NCBI RefSeq assembly: GCF_000732725.1
Contig: NZ_JPNB01000002.1
Location: 682,001 to 746,000 of the forward strand
DNA: 64,000 nucleotides
Direction of reading: 5' to 3'
From: Kineothrix alysoides
Lineage (GTDB): Bacteria > Bacillota > Clostridia > Lachnospirales > Lachnospiraceae
Shown: positions 1 through 9,360 of the stretch, in pieces
Position numbering within the stretch: position 1 is the stretch's first letter
How the letters are laid out: each line of letters begins with the position of its first letter
Position numbers and translations under genes: made by a program
The notes under the pieces: model-generated
What the model was told of the DNA's origin: nothing
What the model saw: only the letters and a program-made list of their open reading frames with translations
Databases searched by the model: none

Positions 1-1126
1 CACAGTAATTTTTCACGATTTCCGGCAATAAATTCTGCTCGGAAAGCGTGCGGAACATGGATACCAGATATTTTCTCGTATCCTCATAATTTCCATTGCT
101 GATGGCGATAGCTGCATGCTCCATTTCTTCCGGATAGAACCGGATAAAGTTCTGTTCATATTTAGATTCATTATTGTCCTGATAAACCTGAACTCTGTAT
201 TCTCCAAGATAAAAATTATTCTGGATCGATTTCTTTGCCTGGCTGAAGGACTTGGCTATATGGTGAATGGACGGATAGCTTAGGCCAATCCCTATCGTGT
301 ACGGCACTGCCACATGTTTGAACAGACAATTATGGATGCTGTCGCTAATGCTTTCCAGGCAGGGTACCATGAGCTCATCCTGCTTTTCCTTTGACGGGAA
401 GCAGAATACAAAGTTAATTCTATCACAGTCCTCCACAATATAATAAACATCATCGATATCGCACAATTCCTCATTTATAATGTTCCGATAGGCAAAGGTA
501 AGCAACCGCTTGTCTGTGCCCCAATTGGATTCCAATTCCTCAAAGATGCTCTTTCTATCGAATTTTATCGTTGCCGCCGCAAAGTAATGCCCGGTGAAAT
601 CCAGTTCCAAAGATGCTGTCTTCTCCTCAAAATCATTAAAAAGGCTGATATCTCCATCCAGCATGGACTGGAGGAATTCATTCCTGAGAGTTTCGTATCC
701 CGCATTCAAATAAATATTGCTGTGATATATTTCTTCCTTAATTTCCCTTTTCCGATCCATGTTCTCCTTCAGAGAGGTAAAGGTATCCAGTAATTTTTGT
801 TTATTGACAGGCTTAACTAAATAATCAAATGTTCTGAAATTAATTGCCTGACGGGCGTATTCAAATTCCGCAAACCCGCTTAAAATAATAATTTCGATAT
901 CAGGATACCTCTGCCTCGCTATTCTGGCCAGCTCCATACCTCCCATGACCGGCATCTTAATATCTGTCAATAAGACATCCACCTGAACTTTCTCCAGTTG
1001 TTCCAAAGCCGCCTTTCCATTCGAACTTTCCGCCACGACTACAAATCCCAAGGATTTCCAGAGGATGCTGTTCACGATACCCTTACGTATCATATTTTCA
1101 TCTTCCACTACCATCAGTCTATACAT
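1..1126 (-). CDS. response regulator, YesN/AraC type (partial, runs off the left edge)
   Basis: The frame is open to base 2, giving 375 visible residues; the C-terminal part lies outside the window. Residues 1-120 are a receiver domain: acidic pair D8/E9, phospho-acceptor D55 in LLTDIKMPVMGG, and K105 in DYLVKP. The long middle region is like the ligand-independent middle domain of YesN-type regulators, so an AraC-type HTH output is expected beyond the edge (inference). The start ATG is preceded by AAGGAG, 7 nt away. It begins 3 nt after the stop of the upstream kinase gene, so the two are surely co-transcribed. It probably receives phosphate from the kinase at 1130-2806 and controls the adjacent sugar/polyol transport genes. 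Confidence 0.9.
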   Translation of the reverse strand, partial: MYRLMVVEDENMIRKGIVNSILWKSLGFVVVAESSNGKAALEQLEKVQVDVLLTDIKMPVMGGMELARIARQRYPDIEIIILSGFAEFEYARQAINFRTFDYLVKPVNKQKLLDTFTSLKENMDRKREIKEEIYHSNIYLNAGYETLRNEFLQSMLDGDISLFNDFEEKTASLELDFTGHYFAAATIKFDRKSIFEELESNWGTDKRLLTFAYRNIINEELCDIDDVYYIVEDCDRINFVFCFPSKEKQDELMVPCLESISDSIHNCLFKHVAVPYTIGIGLSYPSIHHIAKSFSQAKKSIQNNFYLGEYRVQVYQDNNESKYEQNFIRFYPEEMEHAAIAISNGNYEDTRKYLVSMFRTLSEQNLLPEIVKNYC

Positions 1127-1129
1127 AGC

Positions 1130-2806
1130 TCACTCCTTAACCGGGATACACAGACTTACTGTTGTACCTTCCGTTATTTTTGATTTAATATTTATGCCAT
1201 AAGGTTCGCCAAAGTATATCTTAATTCTTTGATTCACGTTTCTCATACCGATGCTATCCCCTACTCCAAGAATAGAATCGTTCATTGCCAGCGTTATCCC
1301 GTCACAAACATCCTTCTCCATGCCTCTCCCGTTATCCTGTATCTCGAAGATAATGGTATCCGCTTCTTTCTTACCTGTAATATGAATGATTCCGCCTCCT
1401 TCTATCCCTTCAAATCCATGAGAAATACAATTCTCAATGATAGGCTGAAGAATGAGCTTTACCGTTTTATAATGGACGATTCCCGGATCTATTTTCCATA
1501 TGACATCGAACTGATTCTTATGCATAATCTTTTGCAGGCATACATAGCTTTTAACATTTTCAATCTCCGTATTGATGGATACAAAAGCTCCTTTTTCCGA
1601 CACGCTCGTTTTAAAGAATTCACCGAGAGCCGATACCATCTCCCCAATCTCTTCATAGTTATTCATCTGTGCAATCCAAAATATATTATCCAGAAGATTA
1701 TACAGGAAATGAGGATTTATCCGCTGCTGTAAGGCTACCAGTTCCAGCTCCTTGATTCTTGTCCTGAGCTGCGTCTCATTTATATTTGTAGTATAGGTTT
1801 CCTCCAATACTTCGTTTAACTTGTTGAGCATGGAAGTAAATACTCTGTTTAGAATCTCATTTTCGTCCTGAGAGTTTATATCTGCTTCTTCCTCCGGCTC
1901 AATAAAGATATCTCCCTCTTCAATCCGTTCCATTCTCCCAAGCAGCCGGTTCAACGGAATCTTAATACTTTCATGCACCAGATATGAGGTACTTCCGGTG
2001 CCGGCCACTACGAGCAGGAATATCACAGTTACCGTTATTAACCCGCGAAGATCATATTTTGTCCGGATAAAGGTATTATTTATGTTAAGTCCCGTATCCA
2101 AGATCGGAACTGTCACCTCGTAAAATAATTCCGGTTTTTCAAAGCGGGAACCGGCAACAACTCTGTCCTGGATGTCAGTAATTGCGATTTTCTGCTTTGC
2201 GGAACCTGCTGCATTATCAAGCACTTCCTTTACCGCATTCAAATTGATAAGTATCACATACCTCGCTTTCAATCCGCTGGTATAGTCTACTTCAACCATT
2301 TCCGTTCTGCATAGCGCAGGCTGCTGTCCGTAATCCACATAGCTCCAGCTCGGACCATCCTCCAGTCCTTTACTGATTTCTTTTGCATCGACTAATATTT
2401 TCATATAGGAAAAGGATGTTCCGTCTTCAAGAATAATTGCCGCATAGCTTATTTCCTCCTGATTGGAAACAATACTCGCTATCGTATTTTCAATCCGGTT
2501 GCTTACCTCTTCGGTCTGGTATATAGGCGAGATTGCATACAAATATATATCTGTCAGGATATCGTTGTTTTCTTTCAAATATTTGAACTTTAACTCCAGC
2601 TGGTCAAACATATCATTGACCCTTATATCGGACTCATACGTGAAATTATCATAATTACGCTTAATATTATCGTTATAATATAGAAATTCGATTGCTCCGC
2701 TAATAATGATCATGATCGAAATCGGAATAACGCATAAAATAATAAAGGCATAAAGAAGGCGTCTGCGTATCGAAATTTTTCTGAGATATCCTACAAACTT
2801 ATCCAT
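1130..2806 (-). CDS. sensor histidine kinase, YesM/LytS type (catalytically intact)
   Basis: 558 aa. TM1 is at about 17-40, an extracytoplasmic sensor at 41-250, TM2 at about 253-277, then a HAMP-like linker. The His_kinase motif INPHFLYN places the phospho-acceptor at H366. The HATPase domain is complete: N-box IIENCISHG at 457-464, G1 DNGRGM at 491-496 and a GMRNVNQR G2-type segment near 520. This is the intact partner of a kinase pair; the gene overlaps the upstream kinase gene by 8 bp. By context it senses a sugar or polyol, perhaps through the lipoprotein encoded at 4562-5692, and phosphorylates the regulator at 1-1126. Confidence 0.9.
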   Translation of the reverse strand: MDKFVGYLRKISIRRRLLYAFIILCVIPISIMIIISGAIEFLYYNDNIKRNYDNFTYESDIRVNDMFDQLELKFKYLKENNDILTDIYLYAISPIYQTEEVSNRIENTIASIVSNQEEISYAAIILEDGTSFSYMKILVDAKEISKGLEDGPSWSYVDYGQQPALCRTEMVEVDYTSGLKARYVILINLNAVKEVLDNAAGSAKQKIAITDIQDRVVAGSRFEKPELFYEVTVPILDTGLNINNTFIRTKYDLRGLITVTVIFLLVVAGTGSTSYLVHESIKIPLNRLLGRMERIEEGDIFIEPEEEADINSQDENEILNRVFTSMLNKLNEVLEETYTTNINETQLRTRIKELELVALQQRINPHFLYNLLDNIFWIAQMNNYEEIGEMVSALGEFFKTSVSEKGAFVSINTEIENVKSYVCLQKIMHKNQFDVIWKIDPGIVHYKTVKLILQPIIENCISHGFEGIEGGGIIHITGKKEADTIIFEIQDNGRGMEKDVCDGITLAMNDSILGVGDSIGMRNVNQRIKIYFGEPYGINIKSKITEGTTVSLCIPVKE

Positions 2807-4526
2807 ATTGTTTTTTACCTTCGCTTCCGTTGTCCTTATAGACAGGCATTGTTACCCTGATCTTCTCCGATTCTTTATCCATAACAACCCCGAACGCATC
2901 TCCATAGTAAAGCCTCAGCCGTTCGTCCACACTGTTAATGCCTCTTGTATTTACCTGTGTTTTATCAAGCCGGCCTAAGAAATATTCCACCGCATTTCCT
3001 GTCATAGTCACCTGAATGGTATCAAGTTCCCCTGCAATGGATATGCCGATATCAATCTGACTTTCGAGATCGTCCAGATTAGCTGAAATCACATCTTCTA
3101 CAATAGGGTGAATCGCCAGCTTTATAATCTTTGTATGCCTCATGGATATGGATACATCCCAATAGTTTACAATCCGATTCTCAAAGCGCTTATTTTGTAA
3201 AAAAATGTAATTGTTTACGCTTTCGACCTCATTTTCAATGGTAATGTATTCCCTCCCCTTTATGATAATGACCCTTAAATAATTGCCAAGTGCATTAACG
3301 ATCTCACTGATTTCCTCATCGCCCTCCAATTGCCCGTTCCAATAGATGGATTCCAACGTATTGTATAGAAAATGAGGATTTATCTGCTGCTGCAGTGCAG
3401 AAAGTTCCGCTTCCCTGCGAAGCTCCCTCAGCTTTGTCTCCTGCAGCTTAATTTCATATTGCTTTTGCAGGGCCTCCACAAGATTGCTGCTCATTTTATT
3501 AAAGCCTTCTATTACGGCATGATATTCATCGTTCCCGGCATCCTCTACAAACTTCTCCACCTTGGGTTTCTTCATTTCTTCCATTAGACGGTTAATCGGT
3601 TCCGTAATGCTTCTTGTAAACAATATGGCAAATATAAAAGCCAGTACAGCAAATAAAACGGCTGTAAATACGGTAATTCCAAACTGAATAAAAGCTGACT
3701 TAAGAAGCGTCTGTATATCTATTAGATTAACGATGGTAAGGTTCGTATTGGAAATGGGTTCTGAAACGGATATGGAAAGCATCTTATCTGCGCCAAAGAC
3801 AGAACCTACCTGTTCTTCATTAGAAGCACTGATAACAATATTGTTCTCATCGATAATCATTACCTCATTTAAGAGATTGGTCACGTTTTCATAACATACT
3901 TTATTAAAATAGGATAGGTCCAAGGCTGCGACAATATTCCCGACGCACCCTTCATTGCTGTATATACTCCTGGTAAGTATTACATAGCTGTTCTGGTCGC
4001 TTGGAACCTCCTTGGGACTTACCTTCATAAGCACCTGTCTCGCTGACCTGGAAAGCAGCTTGCTCGTCTTGAAATCGCCGTTGGACACCGGAGACGGATA
4101 ATAGAAATAAGAACGATTCACAGAAACTATCTCACAGGCATTCACTGCACCGCTGGCGCCAAACGTACTTCCTAAAACGAGACGTATGTGATTTTCAATA
4201 TCACTTTTCTGATTCCAGTCCACTTGATGATAAATCATAAGTTCATTCACAATCTCCGGATTCATTGCGACCTCTTCCAGCAGATTCATATGAGAAAACA
4301 TATAATAAGAGATGTTGTTGGCAATCTGAGAAGAAGATTCCTGCAAGAACATTTTCGCTTCCCGTTCGTTTTTCGAAAAAGAATATACCGCATTATAACC
4401 GCCGATCAGCAGTATCGGTAACACAGACATATAAACAAAACACCAGATCAGCCTTCTGTAAATACTGTATTTGTATAGGCTATTTAAACCCCATTCTTTT
4501 ATCATGCCAAAACATCTGTTAACCAT
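2799..4526 (-). CDS. YesM-type sensor histidine kinase with degenerate ATPase domain
   Basis: About 575 aa from the ATG at 4526, which has GGAG 5 nt upstream. A GTG at 4565 overlapping the previous stop (GTGA) would give 588 aa but has no clear ribosome binding site. Numbering below is for the 588-aa form. There are two TM segments (about 39-60 and 295-317) around an extracytoplasmic sensor, and a kept INPHFLYN motif (H398). The ATP-binding region is eroded: the N-box reads IVEDVISANLD (Asn and His lost) and the G1 box DNGxG is replaced by TGNAVEY. It probably cannot bind ATP normally. It may be a pseudokinase that heterodimerises with its downstream neighbour (inference). Confidence 0.85.
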   Translation of the reverse strand: MVNRCFGMIKEWGLNSLYKYSIYRRLIWCFVYMSVLPILLIGGYNAVYSFSKNEREAKMFLQESSSQIANNISYYMFSHMNLLEEVAMNPEIVNELMIYHQVDWNQKSDIENHIRLVLGSTFGASGAVNACEIVSVNRSYFYYPSPVSNGDFKTSKLLSRSARQVLMKVSPKEVPSDQNSYVILTRSIYSNEGCVGNIVAALDLSYFNKVCYENVTNLLNEVMIIDENNIVISASNEEQVGSVFGADKMLSISVSEPISNTNLTIVNLIDIQTLLKSAFIQFGITVFTAVLFAVLAFIFAILFTRSITEPINRLMEEMKKPKVEKFVEDAGNDEYHAVIEGFNKMSSNLVEALQKQYEIKLQETKLRELRREAELSALQQQINPHFLYNTLESIYWNGQLEGDEEISEIVNALGNYLRVIIIKGREYITIENEVESVNNYIFLQNKRFENRIVNYWDVSISMRHTKIIKLAIHPIVEDVISANLDDLESQIDIGISIAGELDTIQVTMTGNAVEYFLGRLDKTQVNTRGINSVDERLRLYYGDAFGVVMDKESEKIRVTMPVYKDNGSEGKKQYG

Positions 4527-4561
4527 TAACGCTCCCATACGCCGCTCGATCAGACGCCCAT

Positions 4562-5692
4562 TCACTTATTGTATTGAAATCCCCACAATTTTTCCGCGAT
4601 GTACGACCAGTGCCTGATATCATTGCTGTTATCGGCATCGATAATATATGGCGGAATCGTTACCTTCGCCTGCTTGCCGGTAATGCTGATGTCACAGGTC
4701 TGCCAATAAGTTCCCTCACAAAAATACTCCCCTTCCGGAATCTCTTTCCCGGCCAATACATAATCTTCCAATAAATCCACCGTAATATTTCCATATGCAA
4801 TTACATCTTGGGCGATAGCAGCATCTACATATCCCTTGTTGATCAAGCTTACAAAATATGGCTCGGCATCGATCGTCACAAGAATAACATATCCGTCCTT
4901 CCAAAAAGGATACCAATGTCCTGATTCCTGAAGAGCTTCCACCAGCCCCCTCCCCGGATGCTCACTGGAGCAATGAACTGCATCAATTTCCATTCCTTCT
5001 TCAAAAGCTTTGGTAAGCTCTTCCTTCACAAGCTCAGGCATCCCTTCCGTTGCCCTCGGTACATAAGTAATATCGGGATACCGATTGATTACTTCTTCAA
5101 AACCTTCTTTCCGGAGGCGCCATGCATTGCTTGTTAATTTCCCGTAAGCATTGAACACAGTTCCCCTCGCTTCCCCATATTTCTCAATCAACTGCTCCAC
5201 AATAACTTCCGCCGCCAGCTGTCCGGCCTTATAATTATCAAAGCTTACATCGATTGCCAATGTTCCTCCTACTGCGTTGGTATCAATGGTACACATAGGT
5301 ATTCCTGCCTCATTCCCGCGGCGGATTACTTCTTCGATAGAAATGCTGTCAATTGCAGTAGTAATGATCGCATCCGGTTTCTGCTTTATAAAATTTATAA
5401 TCTGCTGGTTCTGCCTCATAGGGTCATAATCAGCAACAGAGTTTTGAAAAATCCATCCTCTTTCCTCTACCGCTTTCTTGACCGATTCATTCATAATGGC
5501 ATAAAAATAGGAATTAAAGCTTTTGTGTGCAAATGCAATTGTAACCGGTTGTTCCTCGGTATCAGCAGCTTCTTCCGCCCTCATGCTGTCGGATTCCATG
5601 CCGGTACATGAAGCGAAGAGCATCATGCACAATATAATACCTATTAATATCTTACTGCGCCGCATTCTATCCCTTTGCCGCTTTATTCCCAT
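4562..5692 (-). CDS. sugar-binding lipoprotein (RbsB-like, Peripla_BP_4), sensory set
   Basis: 376 aa. The signal peptide is basic then hydrophobic and ends in lipobox FASC near residue 29, so it should be a lipoprotein on the outer face of the membrane. The rest is a type I periplasmic-binding fold (VTIAFAHKSFNSYF..., DAIITTAIDS..., PMCTIDTN). It is the first gene of a set with two kinases and a regulator, not of the transporter genes, and the ABC importer has its own binding protein at 10935-11999. It therefore probably presents ligand to the kinases, as a sensory binding protein. AAGGATGG lies upstream of the start. The ligand is unknown; a sugar or polyol is likely. Confidence 0.85.
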   Translation of the reverse strand: MGIKRQRDRMRRSKILIGIILCMMLFASCTGMESDSMRAEEAADTEEQPVTIAFAHKSFNSYFYAIMNESVKKAVEERGWIFQNSVADYDPMRQNQQIINFIKQKPDAIITTAIDSISIEEVIRRGNEAGIPMCTIDTNAVGGTLAIDVSFDNYKAGQLAAEVIVEQLIEKYGEARGTVFNAYGKLTSNAWRLRKEGFEEVINRYPDITYVPRATEGMPELVKEELTKAFEEGMEIDAVHCSSEHPGRGLVEALQESGHWYPFWKDGYVILVTIDAEPYFVSLINKGYVDAAIAQDVIAYGNITVDLLEDYVLAGKEIPEGEYFCEGTYWQTCDISITGKQAKVTIPPYIIDADNSNDIRHWSYIAEKLWGFQYNK

Positions 5693-5793
5693 ATCTATAC
5701 CATCCTTATATTGCCGATTGGAATCTGTTACTTTGTGTAAAAATTATAACATATTTTCCGTTGCTTGTGGATTTCATCCCTCTTATATTTTCC

Positions 5794-5834
5794 AAAATGG
5801 GATGCCCCTATAAGCAGGAACACCCCAACATTTT
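5794..5834 (-). terminator. possible intrinsic terminator after araB
   Basis: On the minus strand AAAAT...GGGGTG pairs with CATCCC...ATTTT (a 3-nt bulge on one side), starting at the ribulokinase stop codon. The U-tract is short and interrupted, so read-through into the sensory genes is possible. A TATAAT box on the minus strand at 5743-5748 with no good -35 could start the sensory set separately. Confidence 0.35.
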
Positions 5835-7512
5835 ACATTCTGGTCCTCATTGCATCACTTTTAATGCTCCTGAGGCGTTTCATAACATCATTTCCGCCTT
5901 TTCCGAAATAATCGTGCAAAATTTTATATTCCTGAAACAGCTTATCGTATCTTCTCACATTGTCGGCATTGGGTATATATACTTTGTCCTGAAGACGGGA
6001 CATATGCTCGGATGCTTCCTCAATAGTATCATAACCGCCGCTTTTACTGCCTGCTGCAACCGCTCCGAACAGGGCTGCTCCAAGAGCCGGTGCCTGCCTG
6101 GATGCGGAAATATGAATTTCCTTATTGGTTACATCCGCATAAATCTGCATCATCAGCTCACTCTTACGAGCAATGCCTCCTGCTGCATAAAGCTCCTCAA
6201 TAGGGACTCCTCCTTCTTCAAAGGCTTCTATAATAATTCTTGTACCATAAGCAGTTGCTTCAATCAAAGCCCGGTAAATCTCTTCCGGCTTCGTCTGCAG
6301 GGTAGCCCCTAACAGCATTCCGCTTAAGGATGCATCCGTCAATATGCTGCGGTTTCCATTCCACCAATCCAGTGCGATCAGTCCGCTTTCTCCCGGAAGC
6401 TGTTCTTTTACTTTACTCTCAAGAAACTGATGGATACTGATTCCTTTTTCGGCCGCTTCTTTCTCGTAGCTTCCCGCCACACAATTTCTGACCAGCCAAT
6501 CAAAATGATCTCCTACACAAGCCTGCCCTGCCTCATAAGCATAATATCCCGGAACAACGCCGTCTTCCACCACACCGCCGACTCCCGGAATAAAATGCTC
6601 CTCCTCGCTCATCATAATATGGCAGGTACTTGTTCCCATAATCATAAGCATCTTACCCGGCCCTGTAATCCTGACTGCCGGTAAGGCCACATGTGCATCG
6701 ATGTTTGCCACCGCCACAGGAGTTCCTTCCACAAGTCCGGTTAGTTCCGCCGCATCCTTTGTAAGATATCCGGCAAGGTCCGTTGTCGCATATATGTGAT
6801 TACTCAATTTCTCTTCTACAAAGTTCTCCATTCTGGAGTCCAGCTCTGCAAAAAATTCTTTGCACGGGTACCCGTCCCTTTTAGACCATACCGCCTTATA
6901 GCCAGCCTGACATAAGCTTCTCTTTTCTTCTCCGACGAGCATCATGACCACCCAGTCCCCGGCTTCCATAAAGCGGTCCATCGCCTCGTAAATTTCCTCA
7001 TCCTCATGAAGTATTTGCATCGCCTTGGGAACTACCCACTCGGAAGACATTTTTCCGCCGTAACGAGCCATGAACTTTTCACCTCTGCGATGGGCAACCT
7101 TGTTGAACAGGTCTGCCTCCCTCTGTGCCGCATGGTGCTTCCAAAGCTTTACATAGGCATGAGGCCTATCCTTGAATTCCTCCTTAAAACAAAGCGGTGT
7201 GCCGTCTTTATCCACCGGAAGTACCGTACAGGACGTAAAATCAACACCGATTCCAATAATATCTTCTTTGCTCACATTGCCCTTCCTAAGTACTTCAGGC
7301 ACTGTTATTTGTAAGACATCCAAGTAATCCTGCGGATGCTGCAATGCGGTTTCACTTGGAAGACGTTTCGTGGAATCCGGCAAATATTTATCCATAACGG
7401 CGTGTTTGTATTCCAATACGGAATCACAGACTTCCTCGCCATTTTCAACATCCACCAGCACTGCCCGCCCGGACAGCGTTCCATAATCGATACCAATGGT
7501 ATATTTTTTCAT
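5833..7512 (-). CDS. araB: ribulokinase, FGGY family
   Basis: 559 aa, the normal AraB length. The N-terminal actin-like lobe starts with [48 protein letters not shown] and [19 protein letters not shown] match the Bacillus-type AraB pattern. It phosphorylates a ribulose-type ketopentose (L-ribulose, possibly D-ribulose or ribitol) with ATP in the cytoplasm. It follows two dehydrogenases and an ABC importer, and no isomerase is nearby. This suggests that a pentitol or related sugar is oxidised to a ketose and then phosphorylated here. The exact substrate cannot be read from the sequence. Confidence 0.88.
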   Translation of the reverse strand: MKKYTIGIDYGTLSGRAVLVDVENGEEVCDSVLEYKHAVMDKYLPDSTKRLPSETALQHPQDYLDVLQITVPEVLRKGNVSKEDIIGIGVDFTSCTVLPVDKDGTPLCFKEEFKDRPHAYVKLWKHHAAQREADLFNKVAHRRGEKFMARYGGKMSSEWVVPKAMQILHEDEEIYEAMDRFMEAGDWVVMMLVGEEKRSLCQAGYKAVWSKRDGYPCKEFFAELDSRMENFVEEKLSNHIYATTDLAGYLTKDAAELTGLVEGTPVAVANIDAHVALPAVRITGPGKMLMIMGTSTCHIMMSEEEHFIPGVGGVVEDGVVPGYYAYEAGQACVGDHFDWLVRNCVAGSYEKEAAEKGISIHQFLESKVKEQLPGESGLIALDWWNGNRSILTDASLSGMLLGATLQTKPEEIYRALIEATAYGTRIIIEAFEEGGVPIEELYAAGGIARKSELMMQIYADVTNKEIHISASRQAPALGAALFGAVAAGSKSGGYDTIEEASEHMSRLQDKVYIPNADNVRRYDKLFQEYKILHDYFGKGGNDVMKRLRSIKSDAMRTRM

Positions 7513-7554
7513 TATCCTTCTCCTAGCATCTAAAACTAATAAAAGTTATCCGAA

Positions 7555-8331
7555 TTAGAAACAGCTGAATGCTCCGTCAATCACAAAGTCTGAACCGGTG
7601 GTGAAATCACTCGTATCACCTGCAAGATAAACAGCGATCGCCTGTAATTCATCCGTATGTCCCAGTCTGCCCATAGGTGCCATTGCGTTCCATTGTTCGA
7701 TTAAGGCTTTCAGATGCGGTGCGTTCAGAACGAGTTCGGTACCCATATATCCCGGGCTGATACTATTCACCCTTACACCGCGCTTTGCGAATTCAACTGC
7801 CATGGATTTCGTCAATTGGATGACGCCTGCCTTGGAAGCATTGTAGGAGCATTGAGGCTGGGGCACGTTAACAATATGCCCGGACATAGAGGCCGTGTTA
7901 ATAATCGAACCCTTGCCCTGCTTTAGCATAACCTTGGCTGCTGCCTGTGAGGTTAAGAATACCCCAGTCAAGTTAATATCAATTACTTTTTTAAACTGAT
8001 CCAAAGTCATCTCCTCCGCCGGAATATTCATACAAATCCCAGCATTGCAGAAAGCAACATCCAATTTACCGAATTCTTTCAGAATAGCGGCAATCATTTG
8101 ATCGACATCCGTCTGGTTCGTAACATCCGTCTTAATTGCCATTGTTTTAACTCCTGTAGCGTCAGCAATTTCCTTTGCCGTCTTTTCCGATTCTTCTATA
8201 TCTACATCGACAATTGCCACATCACTTCCTGCCTCAGCAAGCGCAACAGCTATCGCCTTACCAATTCCCCTCGCGCCTCCCGTGACAAATGATGCCTTCC
8301 CGTCTAATCTCATTCTTTCCATAATACCCAT
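7555..8331 (-). CDS. SDR-family oxidoreductase (probable polyol/sugar dehydrogenase)
   Basis: 258 aa classical short-chain dehydrogenase. The nucleotide-binding GGARGIGKAIA is at about 18-28, CNAG is present, and the catalytic Ser-Tyr-Lys is seen as NTASMSG and YNASK. AAGGAG lies 8 nt before the ATG. It sits between the permease gene and the ribulokinase gene, with 72 bp and 42 bp gaps, in the same transcript. Likely role: NAD(P)-dependent interconversion of a polyol and ketose feeding the kinase. The family is promiscuous, so the substrate is inferred from context only. Confidence 0.85.
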   Translation of the reverse strand: MGIMERMRLDGKASFVTGGARGIGKAIAVALAEAGSDVAIVDVDIEESEKTAKEIADATGVKTMAIKTDVTNQTDVDQMIAAILKEFGKLDVAFCNAGICMNIPAEEMTLDQFKKVIDINLTGVFLTSQAAAKVMLKQGKGSIINTASMSGHIVNVPQPQCSYNASKAGVIQLTKSMAVEFAKRGVRVNSISPGYMGTELVLNAPHLKALIEQWNAMAPMGRLGHTDELQAIAVYLAGDTSDFTTGSDFVIDGAFSCF

Positions 8332-8403
8332 ATGAATTTTCTCCTTTATCCTATATTTAATCTAAACCGCTTTCCACTCTTGCCAACTTAAGTTCCACAA
8401 ACC

Positions 8404-9351
8404 TTAGGTAAGCGCTCTCTTCTTCTGTAAACTGTCAAAGCCTACCGCAAGCACAAGCACGATACCTTTTACAACCATCTGCATATAAGTGCTTACATTC
8501 ATAAGAACCATGCCGTTGGTAAGAATTCCTATAATCAATACACCGGCTATTACGTTTGACATTTTACCGTAGCCGCCGGTAATGGATACTCCGCCGAGCA
8601 CAACACAGGTGATCACATCGAATTCATATCCCAGACCTGCCGTAGGTTGTGCAGAATTCGTTCGGGATAACATAACAATGCCTGCAAGACCTGCAAATAA
8701 ACCGGATAGTGCATATACCAGATACTTCGTAACTCCTACTCTGATACCGGAAAGCTTGGATGCCTCCTCATTGCCGCCCACCGCATAGAAATAACGTCCG
8801 AAATAGCTCTTATTCAAAATAAAAGATCCGATTGCAAAGCAGACAATCATAATGATTACCGGGACAGGCACCGGACCTAAATACCCCTGCCCTATTACTT
8901 TAAATCTTTCATCAAATCCATAAATCGGTGTACCTCCGCTAATAAGATAGGAAGCGCCCTCAAAAACGATCTGTGTCGCAAAAGTAGCGATAATTGCAGG
9001 AATTCCGATTGTCGATATAAGGCAGCCATTTAAAACGCCGACGAGTATCGATAATATCAAAGATAAGATAATGGCAGTTACCATGCCAAATCCCATATTT
9101 ACCATTAAGAATGCGGCAACGATATTAACAAAGGTAATAATCGAGCCGGTAGAAAGGTCAATGCCTGAAATCAGGATGACAAACGTCATGCCTATGGACG
9201 CAATGCCTAACATAGATACCTGGCGCGCTATGGTAAATAAATTGCTCGAAGATAGAAACCGTGGGTTTGCCAGTGAAAATGCTACAAACAGAATGATAAA
9301 TACCATCCAGATAGCTTTTTCCTTTAATATTTTTATGATTGTGCTCTTCAT
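8404..9351 (-). CDS. sugar ABC transporter permease, RbsC type
   Basis: 315 aa, about 8-10 hydrophobic segments, BPD_transp_2 family. Recognisable parts are IASIGMTFVILISGIDLSTGSI near residue 50, SGIRVGVTKYLVYALSG and VVLGGVSITGGYG, all hallmarks of ribose/xylose-type permeases. TAGGAGG precedes the start, which is 9 bp after the RbsA-type gene. It forms the membrane channel for the sugar or polyol bound by the lipoprotein at 10935-11999. Confidence 0.93.
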   Translation of the reverse strand: MKSTIIKILKEKAIWMVFIILFVAFSLANPRFLSSSNLFTIARQVSMLGIASIGMTFVILISGIDLSTGSIITFVNIVAAFLMVNMGFGMVTAIILSLILSILVGVLNGCLISTIGIPAIIATFATQIVFEGASYLISGGTPIYGFDERFKVIGQGYLGPVPVPVIIMIVCFAIGSFILNKSYFGRYFYAVGGNEEASKLSGIRVGVTKYLVYALSGLFAGLAGIVMLSRTNSAQPTAGLGYEFDVITCVVLGGVSITGGYGKMSNVIAGVLIIGILTNGMVLMNVSTYMQMVVKGIVLVLAVGFDSLQKKRALT

Positions 9352-9360
9352 CTTTACCTC

